Positions 51,494 to 60,886 of a stretch of DNA of 64,000 bases are shown in pieces. The DNA is from BPJU01 sp964425225 (lineage in GTDB: Bacteria > Planctomycetota > Planctomycetia > Pirellulales > Pirellulaceae). Position 1 is the stretch's first letter. Each line of letters starts with the position of its first letter. Both the position numbers and the translations under genes were made by a program. The stretch is from assembly GCA_964425225.1 (NCBI GenBank), contig CAYRMD010000014.1, positions 9,328 through 73,327 of the forward strand, read 5' to 3'. The notes under the pieces are model-generated. The model was not told the DNA's origin. It saw only the letters and a program-made list of their open reading frames with translations, and searched no databases.

Positions 51494-53461
51494 ATGTCCG
51501 ATCCTCAAGGGGGCGACCTAGCTGGTCGCTTCGGTGGGCTGCGTGTAGCTGCATTAGAAAGCCGTCGTGCCGCGGAATTGGCTCGGCTGATCGAACGTTT
51601 TGGCGGGCAACCGTTTGTCAGCCCATCGCTCCGGGAAGTGCCGATCGAGAAAAACGCGGCAGCCGTGGATTTTGCCCACCGATTGATCACCGGCGAAGTT
51701 TCCATTGTTATTTTCTTGACCGGTGTTGGCTTTCGCTTGCTGCTGGAAGCAATTGAACGACACGTGCCTCGCCAGCGTTACTTGGATGCTTTAGCTGATA
51801 TTGTGACCGTAGCGCGGGGCCCCAAGCCTGTCGCAGCAATGAAAGAGGTGGGGCTATCACCCACGTTCCGTGCTCCCGCGCCGCACACCTGGCGCGAAGT
51901 TCTCACGACACTTGATGCCCATGTGCCGCTGTCGCATCAGGTGGTCGGCCTCCAAGAATACGGGATCAGCAATCCAAGCTTGATCGCAGGTCTAGAAGCG
52001 CGCGGCGCTCAAGTGCTGCAGGTGCCGGTCTATCGTTGGGAGCTCCCAGAAGACGTTTCGCCACTGGAACAGAATATCCGGCGTATTGTGGAGCATCAGA
52101 TCGACGCCTTGCTGTTCACCTCGGCACACCAGGTAGTGAATCTTTTCCGTGCGGCACAACGTCTACAACTGACGGATGCCTTACGAGCCGGTTTGAAAAA
52201 CATCGTAATCGGTTCGATCGGTCCAACGACCAGTGATATGCTGCGCGAGTTCGAGGTGCCGGTGGATGTCGAGCCGGATCAGCACAAGATGGGGCACTTA
52301 GTCGCCGCCGTAGCAGCAGAAGCCACCCGCATCCTGCAATCCAAGCGGCAGTCGGTCGAACCCGTGACTGAGACCTCGACGTCACCCGTCAGGGCCACAC
52401 CGGAGCCCGAGCGCCCGGCTTGGTGGAACAGTCCGTTTATGCGAGCCTGTCGACGCGAACCGGTCCCCTATACCCCCGTCTGGCTCATGCGCCAGGCAGG
52501 CCGGTACATGGAAGAGTACCGACTGGTGCGGCGGCAAGTCTCGTTCTTGGAGCTATGCCGAAATGCCCAACTGTGTAGTGAAATCATGTGTACCGCGGTG
52601 GAAAAGCTGGGCGTCGACGCAGCGATTGTGTTTTCCGATCTGTTGCCTCTTCTGGAACCGATGGGGCTGGAGCTGGAATTCCAGGCTGGAGAGGGGCCGG
52701 TGATCCATAATCCCGTACGCACGGCATCCGATGTCGAACGTGTCAACGAATTGGAATCGTTGGAACGGCTGCAATTTATTCATGAAGTCGTGCGACAGAC
52801 GCGACACGACCTTCCAGCGGCAATACCGCTCATTGGTTTCGGCGGCTCGCCCTTCACGCTGGCTAGTTATGTCATCGAGGGCGGTGCGTCGCGACATTAC
52901 ACCCATACCAAGACATTAATGTACCGCGATGCGCGCGCCTGGCAGGAATTGATGGGTCGTTTAGCACGAGCTGTGACGCGCTGGCTACGCGCACAAATCG
53001 ATGCCGGAGCGCAAGCCGTCCAGATTTTTGATTCGTGGGTGGGGTGTCTGTCACCGACTGATTTCCGCCGCTACGTGCTGCCCTACGTGCAAGACGTCGT
53101 GCGCAATTTACCCGCAGGTGTCCCTGTTATTTACTTCGCTACTGGAAACCCATCGCTTCTGCCGTGGATGGCCGAAAGTGGCGCTGCGGTGATCGGGGTC
53201 GACTGGCGTATCGAACTACGCGACGCGTGGTCGCTTATCGGACACCAGCGAGCTATCCAAGGCAATCTCGACCCGGCTGTACTGTTAGCACCCGTCGCCG
53301 ACATCCGCAAGCGAGCTGAAGAGATCCTGCAACAGGCCGGCGGTCGGCCTGGACATATCTTTAACTTGGGTCACGGCGTATTGCCAGAAACACCGGTCGA
53401 ACATGCGGTGGCGCTCGTACATGCTGTTCATGAATTGAGCCAGCGCGACAGCGGCGGCTGA
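51494..53461 (+). CDS. hemE: Fused uroporphyrinogen-III synthase (HemD) and decarboxylase (HemE)
   Basis: One 655-residue frame encodes two consecutive haem-pathway enzymes. Residues about 14-275 are HemD-like: LRVAALESRRAAELARLIER, VSIVIFLTGVGFRLLLEAIE, DALLFTSAHQVVNLFRAAQR and IVIGSIGPTTSDMLREFEVP. HemD closes hydroxymethylbilane to uroporphyrinogen III. After a Pro/Thr linker (about 280-300), residues 300-650 are HemE: PVWLMRQAGRYMEEYRLVR (substrate-binding Arg), AIVFSDLLPLLEPMGLELEF, GFGGSPFTLASYVIEGG, IFDSWVGCLSPTDFRRYVLP and FNLGHGVLPETPVEHAVALV. HemE decarboxylates uroporphyrinogen to coproporphyrinogen. I start at the ATG at 51494; a codon at 51434 is in frame. Confidence 0.93.
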   Translation: MSDPQGGDLAGRFGGLRVAALESRRAAELARLIERFGGQPFVSPSLREVPIEKNAAAVDFAHRLITGEVSIVIFLTGVGFRLLLEAIERHVPRQRYLDALADIVTVARGPKPVAAMKEVGLSPTFRAPAPHTWREVLTTLDAHVPLSHQVVGLQEYGISNPSLIAGLEARGAQVLQVPVYRWELPEDVSPLEQNIRRIVEHQIDALLFTSAHQVVNLFRAAQRLQLTDALRAGLKNIVIGSIGPTTSDMLREFEVPVDVEPDQHKMGHLVAAVAAEATRILQSKRQSVEPVTETSTSPVRATPEPERPAWWNSPFMRACRREPVPYTPVWLMRQAGRYMEEYRLVRRQVSFLELCRNAQLCSEIMCTAVEKLGVDAAIVFSDLLPLLEPMGLELEFQAGEGPVIHNPVRTASDVERVNELESLERLQFIHEVVRQTRHDLPAAIPLIGFGGSPFTLASYVIEGGASRHYTHTKTLMYRDARAWQELMGRLARAVTRWLRAQIDAGAQAVQIFDSWVGCLSPTDFRRYVLPYVQDVVRNLPAGVPVIYFATGNPSLLPWMAESGAAVIGVDWRIELRDAWSLIGHQRAIQGNLDPAVLLAPVADIRKRAEEILQQAGGRPGHIFNLGHGVLPETPVEHAVALVHAVHELSQRDSGG

Positions 53462-53653
53462 GCTGTACCTCTACGAATGAGCGTCCACACAAAACTTCAG
53501 AAAGTCAGTGCATGCACCTTGATCGTTCGTGAGATTATTCCTTAGTTGGACGGACCTAGCGCGAGTCTGCCGTTTTCCGATTGGCCCAAGGTGACCGCAT
53601 ACATGGTCAATAACGTGATTCCCGGTAAAGGAGCGCTATTAAGCGAGCTGAGC

Positions 53654-53748
53654 GATTCAACGCAAAGCCGCTAAGGCCCAGCGAGCATACATCCGGCGTC
53701 AAACGCAAAAGTCTGTCTTGGTGCCTTTGCATTACTCCAATTCGTCCA
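53654..53748. repeat. Dispersed repeat, family B, facing inverted arms
   Basis: Plus arm at 53654-53685 (GATTCAACGCAAAGCCGCTA then AGGCCCAGCGAG) and minus arm at 53719-53748 (on the minus strand GGACGAATTGGAGTAATGCA then AAGGCACCAA). Length, arm order and end sequence match the element at 44247-44347. It lies in the 380-base gap after hemDE. Confidence 0.65.
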
Positions 53749-53842
53749 AACGTTACCTGCCATCAAGAAGCGCACACCGTTTGAATCTTCCCAATCTTTG
53801 ACGCCTTTATTAAGCGGCATTCGTCGAGAGGTTAGTTTTCCA

Positions 53843-55174
53843 TCAGAAGAACTCGACGATAGGTCGCCCTTCGATCAAACGCACAGGCCGTCCGTCAGGG
53901 CTATGGACGACTAGATCCGTCGGGATGCCCAACTTCAAATAGACAGTGTGAGCAATATCGTCGGTTGTGTATTGGTCCCGAGTGACTATTCCTCCCTCGT
54001 CATCCGTTTGCCCTAGTACGAGGCCGCCCGGAACTTCGGCGCCTGCGAAGATGGCGAATCCTGCCGTGGCCCAATGGTCCCGTCCGCTGGCTGAGTTGAC
54101 CGTGGGCGTTCTACCAAAATCGGTCAACCACAATACGAGTGTCGAATCGAGCAGTCCGCGCTGCTCGAGGTCGATAAGCAATTGTGGGAAGGCCTGATCC
54201 ACAGGTGGCATGCGGCTATCTTTCAAAGCTTTAAAGTTGTTTTGATGCGTATCCCACCCACCGTCGGTCACCGTAACAAACCGCACACCATGTTCGATCA
54301 ATCGTCGCGCCAACAAACAACTCTGACCGAACCGATGGCGGCCATAAGCCTCCCGCAGCTTCGGATCTTCCTCCTCCAACGCAAATGCGCGGCGCGTTTC
54401 TGGTGCCGTGATCATGTCAAACGCTGCCTTGTAATGTTCGTCCAGTACGTCATAGAGTTTTGGCTGGCGATCGACCTGACGTTGGAGATGTTCGAGCTTC
54501 ACCAGGAACTCGCGCCGCCGACTGACCCGTTCCAGCGTCAGACCATTGACAGGCATAATGTCCCGCACCGCAAAATCTTTAGCATTCGGGTCGGCTAATA
54601 CTTCGAACGCCGCATGTTCCATCCCCAACACCCCAGGCGATCCACCGCCGAAGCGCCGATCAATCTGGTCCCCCAGTTGAATGAATGGCGGGAGGGCCGA
54701 CTTAAAGCCGTGGTAATAGCTCACCACCGAGCCGTAACACGGATAGGCAATCGCCGGATTGAATCGACGGCCTGACATGCCCCACTGATCGGCGTGGCCG
54801 TGACTTCCATTTTGCGGATTCCAGCCGCGAAGTAGCGCAAATCGCTTCAGCTCTTGCGCCATTCGTGGGCAGATTTCCGAAAAGTGCACACCGGGCACTG
54901 CCGTGTCGATCACGCCGAATTCGCCGCGCACACTTGCCGGAGCCTCGGGCTTCGGATCGAAGGTGTCATGATGACTGGTACCACCACGGGTCCAAATCAA
55001 AATGCAATTGACGTCGGATCGTGAAGCTGCCTGGCCACGACGTGCTGTCAGGGCCATCGGCAACGTAATTCCCAGTCCTGCTAAAGCGCCAATTTGGAGA
55101 AAGCTCCGACGGCTAACCCCGTCGCATTCGGCAAACGGTCGATGGGCTGTATAGATCGCTGGGCTACGCTTCAT
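53843..55174 (-). CDS. DUF1501 domain-containing protein with Tat-type leader
   Basis: About 443 residues from the ATG at 55174 (MKRSPAIYTAHRPFAECDGV); the open frame extends 50 codons upstream without family similarity. The leader GVSRRSFLQIGALAGLGITL has a twin-Arg motif. Family blocks: VNCILIWTRGGTSHHDTFDP, RRLIEHGVRFVTVTDGGWDT with HQNNFKALKDSRMPPVDQAF, and near the C-terminus STLVLWLTDFGRTPTVNSAS with GRDHWATAGFAIFAGAEVPG. It is divergent from the DUF1549/DUF1553 gene at 55517 and, as elsewhere in this phylum, probably works with it. The roughly 340 bases between them hold only expected promoters. Confidence 0.93.
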   Translation of the reverse strand: MKRSPAIYTAHRPFAECDGVSRRSFLQIGALAGLGITLPMALTARRGQAASRSDVNCILIWTRGGTSHHDTFDPKPEAPASVRGEFGVIDTAVPGVHFSEICPRMAQELKRFALLRGWNPQNGSHGHADQWGMSGRRFNPAIAYPCYGSVVSYYHGFKSALPPFIQLGDQIDRRFGGGSPGVLGMEHAAFEVLADPNAKDFAVRDIMPVNGLTLERVSRRREFLVKLEHLQRQVDRQPKLYDVLDEHYKAAFDMITAPETRRAFALEEEDPKLREAYGRHRFGQSCLLARRLIEHGVRFVTVTDGGWDTHQNNFKALKDSRMPPVDQAFPQLLIDLEQRGLLDSTLVLWLTDFGRTPTVNSASGRDHWATAGFAIFAGAEVPGGLVLGQTDDEGGIVTRDQYTTDDIAHTVYLKLGIPTDLVVHSPDGRPVRLIEGRPIVEFF

Positions 55175-55516
55175 AGCACACCTCGATTTACCTCGCGATT
55201 TGTCGACAACCGTCCTTTCGAGGGAGGCTTCGTGGAGAGCTCGGCTACCGTTGCTGGATCGCGGCTCGCTTTGCTCCTGGGAGGAATTGTGGCAGGCCAC
55301 CGTATTGTATAACGAATCGGCCAACTCATCAACAGAGCGAAATATGTTTTTTGCTTTTCCTCTGGAAAGTTCTCTCGTGCTTCACGATAATAATTGTCGA
55401 CCTCCGGGGCTTGCTACCAGGCTTTGGCATCCGCCCGGGTAAGCTCCAAGTGTCCTACCGATGAAAAGCTTCCCGCCTAAGGTGGCGCTTTTTCTATGCT
55501 TTGAAGGAGACGACGG

Positions 55517-58012
55517 ATGCACGGTATTTTGCAACGGGGAACGACGCGCAGTACGGCAATGGCTCTTGTGTTCGGCCAACTGATAGCCTTATCAGCGGTG
55601 CCGCTGTGGGCACAGCAGTCGAGTAAAGCGCTAGCGGTGTTTCCCGAAAAGATAACGCTCGTCGGGAATTTCGACGAAGTACAGCTTCTGGTCTGGCCGG
55701 AACAGTCGCCCAGCGAATCGGCGGATGATCTGACGAATTGTTGCACGTATCAAAGTAGTGATCCGAGTGTCGTGCAGGTGTCGGATCGCGGAAGGGTTCG
55801 CGCGGTGGGAAATGGCCAAGCGACGATTCTGATCCAGTATGCTGAGGCGCGTCGAGAAGTACCGGTAGCTGTCGAGGGTGTCACGGCCCAGCCTCAACCG
55901 GGATATTTCGCGTTCATTAGCCCGTTGTTGCACCGTGCTGGGTGTAATCTGGGAGCTTGTCACGCCACTCAGCATGGAAAAGGTGGGTTTAAGCTTTCGG
56001 TTTTCGGCTACGCGCCGGATGAAGACTATCAAGCTTTGGTGCGTGACCGATTCCAAAGGCGGGTGAATTTCTGGGAGCCCGATCAGAGTCTGTTGTTGTT
56101 GAAACCTACGGCCCAGATACCGCACGGCGGTGGCAAGCGCTTCGATAGCCAATCGCTCGAATACCAGGTGCTACGGGCGTGGATCGCGGCCGGAGTCCCT
56201 CGGCCGCAGGGCACGCCACCTCGAGTGACTCAGTTGGATCTCTTCCCGTCTCAAAAAACCACGCGGCCTGAAACCACCCATCAACTACGCGCCGTGGCCA
56301 CGTACGAAGATGGTCGACAGCGAGACGTCACGGCTTGGTGCCGATTCGACTCGATGGACGAATCGCGCGTCCGCGTCGATGCGGATGGCTTGGTCCGCAT
56401 CGTAGGGCAGGGCCAGGCAGTGGTGATGGCCCGTTTTGAGGGCCAAGCTGCCGTGGCGTTGTTCGTTGTACCGTATCGAGACGAAGTAGATTTGAGCGAT
56501 TGGACCAGTCACAACTTCATCGACGAACTTTCTGTCAAGAAATTCAAGCAACTGGGGATTACTCCCTCGCCGCTATGTGACGATGCTACCTTTTTGCGGC
56601 GTGCCTTTTTAGATGCCATCGGTACGCTGCCCACCGTGGAACAGACAAAAGAGTTCTTAGCCGACCCCGACCCGGAAAAACGCCGCAAGCTGGTGGATCG
56701 TCTTTTGTGTCTCACCGGTGATCCGGCTCTGGATACCTTCAACGACACGTACGCAGCATACTGGACCTTGCGATGGTCGGACTTACTGCGGAATAACAGC
56801 AATGATGTGGGTGATCAGGGAATGTGGGCTATGTACAACTGGTTACGCGACCAGTTCCGGCGCAACGTGCCCTACAACCAATGGGTCCGCGAACTCATTA
56901 CGGCCAAGGGGTCAGTTTATTCAAGCGGTCCTGCAAATTATTTCTTGATTAACCGTGACCCGACCTCGTTGACCGAAGCGACCTCGCAAGTGTTTCTGGG
57001 AGTGCGGTTAGAGTGTGCCAAATGTCATCATCATCCTTTTGAGAAGTATGGCTTGGACGATTACTACGGATTCGCGGCGTTTTTCTCGCGCGTGGCGCTG
57101 AAAAACAGCGAGGACTTCGGCCTGTTCGGAGCAGAACGGGATGTCATGGCGCGGTTAAACGGCGAGGTGAATCATCCGAAAACGGGTAAGCCCATGCCGC
57201 CAACACCTTTAGAAGGTCACCCCGTGGACCATCCTCTGGATCGCCGCCTGCCATTGGCCGAGTGGCTTACGTCGCCCGAAAACCGCTATTTCTCGCGGGC
57301 TGTGGTTAATCGATATGTCGCCTATCTATTGGGCCGCGGATTAGTCGAGCCGGTAGATGATTTGCGCTCGAGTAATCCAGCTTCGAATCCGGAATTGCTG
57401 GATGCTTTAGCCAATGACTTCGTGGCACATGGTTTCGATCTGAAGCACTTGCTTCGCACCATTATGACGTCGCGCGTATACCAACTGTCCAGCGAGCCGA
57501 CTCCGGAAAATGCTTCAGACGATCGATTTTATAGCCATTATTACGTGAAACGTATGGCTGCCGAACCACTTTTAGACGCCATCGATCAGGTAACCGGTTC
57601 GCCAACTAAGTTCCCAAACCTGCCCTTGGGAACTCGTGCCATCGAATTGCCGGATGCCGAGTACCCGGTGTATTTCCTAACGACGTTTGCTAAACCGAGG
57701 CGTGCGAGCGTCTGTGAATGCGAGCGGTCGGCGGATCCGAATTTGACGCAAGCGCTGCACACGCTCAATGGCGATACCCTGGCCCGTAAGATTGCGGATC
57801 CCAAAGGGCGACTTGCCCAATTACTGCAAGCCGGCCAGCCGCCCGAGGAGATTATCCAGACGTTTTATCTAGCGGCACTGTGCCGCTATCCGAGCCCGGA
57901 GGAATTGACCGCGTGCCGTGAATTCCTTGAATCGGCCAGCTCTCCACGCGAAGGGCTGGAAGACATCCTATGGGCACTGCTCAACTCGAAGGAGTTCCTT
58001 TGCATTCATTAA
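55517..58012 (+). CDS. DUF1549/DUF1553 protein with N-terminal Ig-like domain and Cys/His motifs
   Basis: An 831-residue exported protein. After the signal peptide (VFGQLIALSAVPLWAQ) comes a bacterial Ig-like (BIG2-type) domain ending DPSVVQVSDRGRVRAVGNGQ. A cytochrome-like segment RAGCNLGACHATQHGKGGFK follows (CxxxxCH, not the classical CxxCH), and then a second Ig-like part (ESRVRVDADGLVRIVGQGQA). DUF1549 follows (WTSHNFIDELSVKKFKQLGI) with CAKCHHHPFEKYG, a true CxxCH. DUF1553 fills the C-terminal half (RRLPLAEWLTSPENRYFSRA; GFDLKHLLRTIMTSRVYQLS). AAGGAG precedes the ATG. A PPC-domain gene follows 75 bases downstream. Confidence 0.93.
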   Translation: MHGILQRGTTRSTAMALVFGQLIALSAVPLWAQQSSKALAVFPEKITLVGNFDEVQLLVWPEQSPSESADDLTNCCTYQSSDPSVVQVSDRGRVRAVGNGQATILIQYAEARREVPVAVEGVTAQPQPGYFAFISPLLHRAGCNLGACHATQHGKGGFKLSVFGYAPDEDYQALVRDRFQRRVNFWEPDQSLLLLKPTAQIPHGGGKRFDSQSLEYQVLRAWIAAGVPRPQGTPPRVTQLDLFPSQKTTRPETTHQLRAVATYEDGRQRDVTAWCRFDSMDESRVRVDADGLVRIVGQGQAVVMARFEGQAAVALFVVPYRDEVDLSDWTSHNFIDELSVKKFKQLGITPSPLCDDATFLRRAFLDAIGTLPTVEQTKEFLADPDPEKRRKLVDRLLCLTGDPALDTFNDTYAAYWTLRWSDLLRNNSNDVGDQGMWAMYNWLRDQFRRNVPYNQWVRELITAKGSVYSSGPANYFLINRDPTSLTEATSQVFLGVRLECAKCHHHPFEKYGLDDYYGFAAFFSRVALKNSEDFGLFGAERDVMARLNGEVNHPKTGKPMPPTPLEGHPVDHPLDRRLPLAEWLTSPENRYFSRAVVNRYVAYLLGRGLVEPVDDLRSSNPASNPELLDALANDFVAHGFDLKHLLRTIMTSRVYQLSSEPTPENASDDRFYSHYYVKRMAAEPLLDAIDQVTGSPTKFPNLPLGTRAIELPDAEYPVYFLTTFAKPRRASVCECERSADPNLTQALHTLNGDTLARKIADPKGRLAQLLQAGQPPEEIIQTFYLAALCRYPSPEELTACREFLESASSPREGLEDILWALLNSKEFLCIH

Positions 58013-58087
58013 CGGTCGGCGCCGGGCGTGCATGGGAGCGAGGTACTTGATTTGCAAAGGGTTTGCTGAGTTACCAGGAGGCAGTCG

Positions 58088-60190
58088 GTGACTCGATGTA
58101 CAGTTCTTTACCTGCTGCTGTTGCTCGCTATCCAGCTAAACTCCGTAGCCATCGCCCAGACGTCTTATCCAATGTTGATGAGCCTATCGCCGGTGGCAGT
58201 CGGGGTTGGGCAAACCACCGAGGTGACGGTGCGGTCACGTTACTCGATGCGTGGTGCGTTCCAGGTACTGATCAGTGGTGAGGGAGTGAGTGCCGAAATC
58301 GTGCCTCCGGAAGAAGACCCAAGCGCGGATCCTAAGACGGCTAAGCCGCTCGAAACGTTGCGGCTCCGCGTCAGCGCTGCTCCTGATGCAGAACTGGGGA
58401 TCCGAGACGTGCGCATTATCACTCCGACAGGCGCTAGTACGGTCGGACAGCTTGTTGTCGTTGGTGACCCGGTGGTCGTCGAACAAGGGGATAACAATTC
58501 CTTAGAAACCGCCAACCCGATCAGCGTTCCCTGCACGGTCTGTGGCGCGATTGAGAAACCCGAAGACGTGGATCTCTATCGTTTTTCTGTCGAAGCGGGA
58601 AAGACACTCATCTTTCACACGTGGGCCATGCGGTTGGAAGACCGCATCCACGATTTACAGCAACACGTCGATCCGATAGTGGTGCTGCGCGATGCGCTTG
58701 GTAATACTGTAGCCCAAGCGGACAACAGTTTTGCCGCCGACCCATTATTGGCATATACCTTTTCGCATTCGGGCGATTATTTTCTCGAAGTGCGGGACGT
58801 GCGCTACCAGGGAAATGTGCACTGGGTTTACGCGGTGGAAGTAACAAACCGGCCGCTTGCGTTAGTCGCCCACCCACTGGCTGTTGCCCACGGGGCCACC
58901 ACCAGCGTTCAGGCCGTGGGAGTCGCGGTTCCCAGTGAGCCGATTTCGGTGACGGTGCCTGCCGATCATCCGGTAGGAGCATGGCGGCTGAGTCGGCCCT
59001 TTGGCGTGCCCACCCATCCGCTACGGCTGTATGTCTCTGAGTCGCCCGTCACCGTAGAAACCCAGGATGCAAGTTCGGATCCGCATGATGCGCCGGTTGT
59101 GGTGGTGCCCGGAGTCATTGCTGGTTGCTTAGCGTCGGAAGGAGACATCGATCTTTATGGTATTCAGGTACCAAAAGGTCAAGGGCTGCTTATTGAACTC
59201 ATTGCGCAGCGATTGGGATCAGCAATGGACGGGCACATCAGGGTCTTGGACGCACAGGGCAGACAGCTCGCCATAGCCGATGACGCTCGTGAAGGGCGGC
59301 GTACGACGCGCGATGCGCGGTTGGATAGTTGGACAGCACCGAACGACGGTGTGTTTTTCGTGGAAGTGCGTGATGTCCACCTCCGAGGTTCCCCACAAAT
59401 GCCCTATGTGTTGCGCGTTGAACCCGCGGCACCATCTTTCCGGCTCTACCTAGACACCGACAAAACGCTCCTGGCTCCGGGTGCGGCGGGGATACTTTTT
59501 GTGCGTGCCGAGCGGATCAATGGTTTCGATGGCCCTATCGATTTGAATGTCGAAGGGCTTCCAGCCGGTGTCAGCGCAGCTTGTGGTCGCATCTTACCGG
59601 GAAAACACCAGGATGCTTGTATCGTGTTCGAGGCGGCCCCCGATGCGCCTGCCGGTGCCAGCCACATCCGCGTTCTCGGAAAGGCCCTCATACCAGGCAC
59701 TCCGGAGCCGCACGAGCTTATCGTCCCAGCTGTCCCGTACCAAGAGATTTATCTCCCAGGAGGCGGGCGCGGGCATTGGCCGGTCGAACACCATACGGTG
59801 GCCATCACCCAACCAGCCGATATCCGCGCGATTACGGTCAGCACCGATCATGTCGTGCTTAAACCCGGTCAGTCTGCTCGTATTGACGTACACTTGGAAC
59901 GCGCTGAGGGATTCGATAAGAATGTGACCCTCGACGTTAAGTTCCAGCATTTGAATACGATCTATGGAAATCCACTACCCACCGGTGTCTCCTTAGATCC
60001 AAAGCAATCCAAGACGTTACTTACGGGTGCTGAGTCCGACGGATATATCACATTGGTTGCGGATAAGGACGCACCTGCCGTAGACAAACAACAATTTGCC
60101 GTAATGGCACATGTATCGATTAATTTTGTGATGAAATATACGTATTCCTCGAGGCCTATCTATGTTACAGTCGAACCCGCGGCACCGTAA
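58088..60190 (+). CDS. Secreted PPC-domain (pre-peptidase C-terminal) protein
   Basis: A 700-residue exported protein starting at GTG with AGGAGG six bases upstream. The signal peptide (VLYLLLLLAIQLNSVAIAQ) is followed by beta-rich Ig-like sequence. Two PPC-type domains come next: ISVPCTVCGAIEKPEDVDLY with RFSVEAGKTLIFHTWAMRLE, and VVVPGVIAGCLASEGDIDLY with GIQVPKGQGLLIELIAQRLG. The C-terminal third holds further Ig-like repeats (RINGFDGPIDLNVEGLPAGV; RAEGFDKNVTLDVKFQHLNT). No protease domain is present, so it is a binding or structural protein. It sits in the operon with the DUF1549/DUF1553 gene, as in many planctomycetes, and probably acts with it in the periplasm. Confidence 0.88.
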   Translation: MTRCTVLYLLLLLAIQLNSVAIAQTSYPMLMSLSPVAVGVGQTTEVTVRSRYSMRGAFQVLISGEGVSAEIVPPEEDPSADPKTAKPLETLRLRVSAAPDAELGIRDVRIITPTGASTVGQLVVVGDPVVVEQGDNNSLETANPISVPCTVCGAIEKPEDVDLYRFSVEAGKTLIFHTWAMRLEDRIHDLQQHVDPIVVLRDALGNTVAQADNSFAADPLLAYTFSHSGDYFLEVRDVRYQGNVHWVYAVEVTNRPLALVAHPLAVAHGATTSVQAVGVAVPSEPISVTVPADHPVGAWRLSRPFGVPTHPLRLYVSESPVTVETQDASSDPHDAPVVVVPGVIAGCLASEGDIDLYGIQVPKGQGLLIELIAQRLGSAMDGHIRVLDAQGRQLAIADDAREGRRTTRDARLDSWTAPNDGVFFVEVRDVHLRGSPQMPYVLRVEPAAPSFRLYLDTDKTLLAPGAAGILFVRAERINGFDGPIDLNVEGLPAGVSAACGRILPGKHQDACIVFEAAPDAPAGASHIRVLGKALIPGTPEPHELIVPAVPYQEIYLPGGGRGHWPVEHHTVAITQPADIRAITVSTDHVVLKPGQSARIDVHLERAEGFDKNVTLDVKFQHLNTIYGNPLPTGVSLDPKQSKTLLTGAESDGYITLVADKDAPAVDKQQFAVMAHVSINFVMKYTYSSRPIYVTVEPAAP

Positions 60191-60202
60191 CGAGGCGGCT
60201 TT

Positions 60203-60235
60203 TTTAACGCAACGGCAGTAGGCGCAAGAGGAAGC
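60203..60235 (+). repeat. Dispersed repeat, family B, degenerate arm
   Basis: TTTAACGCAACGGCAGTAGG then CGCAAGAGGAAGC is a diverged family B core directly after the PPC-domain gene. It marks the start of a 700-base gene-free region. Confidence 0.45.
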
Positions 60236-60310
60236 ATAGTGTGAACTTGAATCGATTGGTGCGCTCACGCGGCGCAGCGTTTTCGTAACGCGTGTTTTCG
60301 CGGCTGTTTG

Positions 60311-60392
60311 GGGTTTCCTGGCGAAACCCGGTCCTTGTAAACCGCACCGCCGCCCCCAGGGCCAGTCGAGCCGCTTCGCCGAAACGGCGAAG
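60311..60392. other. Two adjacent perfect hairpins in a gene-free region
   Basis: GGGTTTC-ctggc-GAAACCC (60311-60329) and CTTCGCCG-aaa-CGGCGAAG (60374-60392) are both perfect inverted repeats. Neither is followed by a T-run on either strand. The rest of the region 60191-60886 shows no gene. The pair could be a structured transcript end or a small RNA, but nothing identifies a class. Confidence 0.4.
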
Positions 60393-60886
60393 TACCTAAG
60401 TAGTGCTGAAGACACCATTCGAAGATAGCTTTGGAAGGGACTACTCACTATAAGGATGCGCGTCGTGTTGGTGGGTGGCACCGATTCTTAACGCAGTGGA
60501 CTGTCATCAGAGCTGCCTTTTCTCAAAACATTTGATTTGACCTCGTTACACTCTACGTGGTACTTGGTCTACATGTAGAATTGTGCAAAAAGGCGAAAGT
60601 CCGCTACAACTTTCCGGACCCGTGAGCAAGACAGGATGCGAGATCGCCGCTTGGCATACCTTTCAAAATGGTATGTGGCTTACCAATAGAGTGTTGCCAT
60701 TTAGCGGGGATGGTTTTTCGAATATCCATTCGCACGCCGACCAGTTGCGGTAAAGATGGCAGGCTTCCATGTACTGCGAGCACACGATTTACTTTTGTCG
60801 GTGAAGGGGTACGACCGACTTGGTCGGAAGTTACTGGTTCACGGAAAAGTTTAAGATCCGGTCAGTCCACGAGCCATATGCGGATA

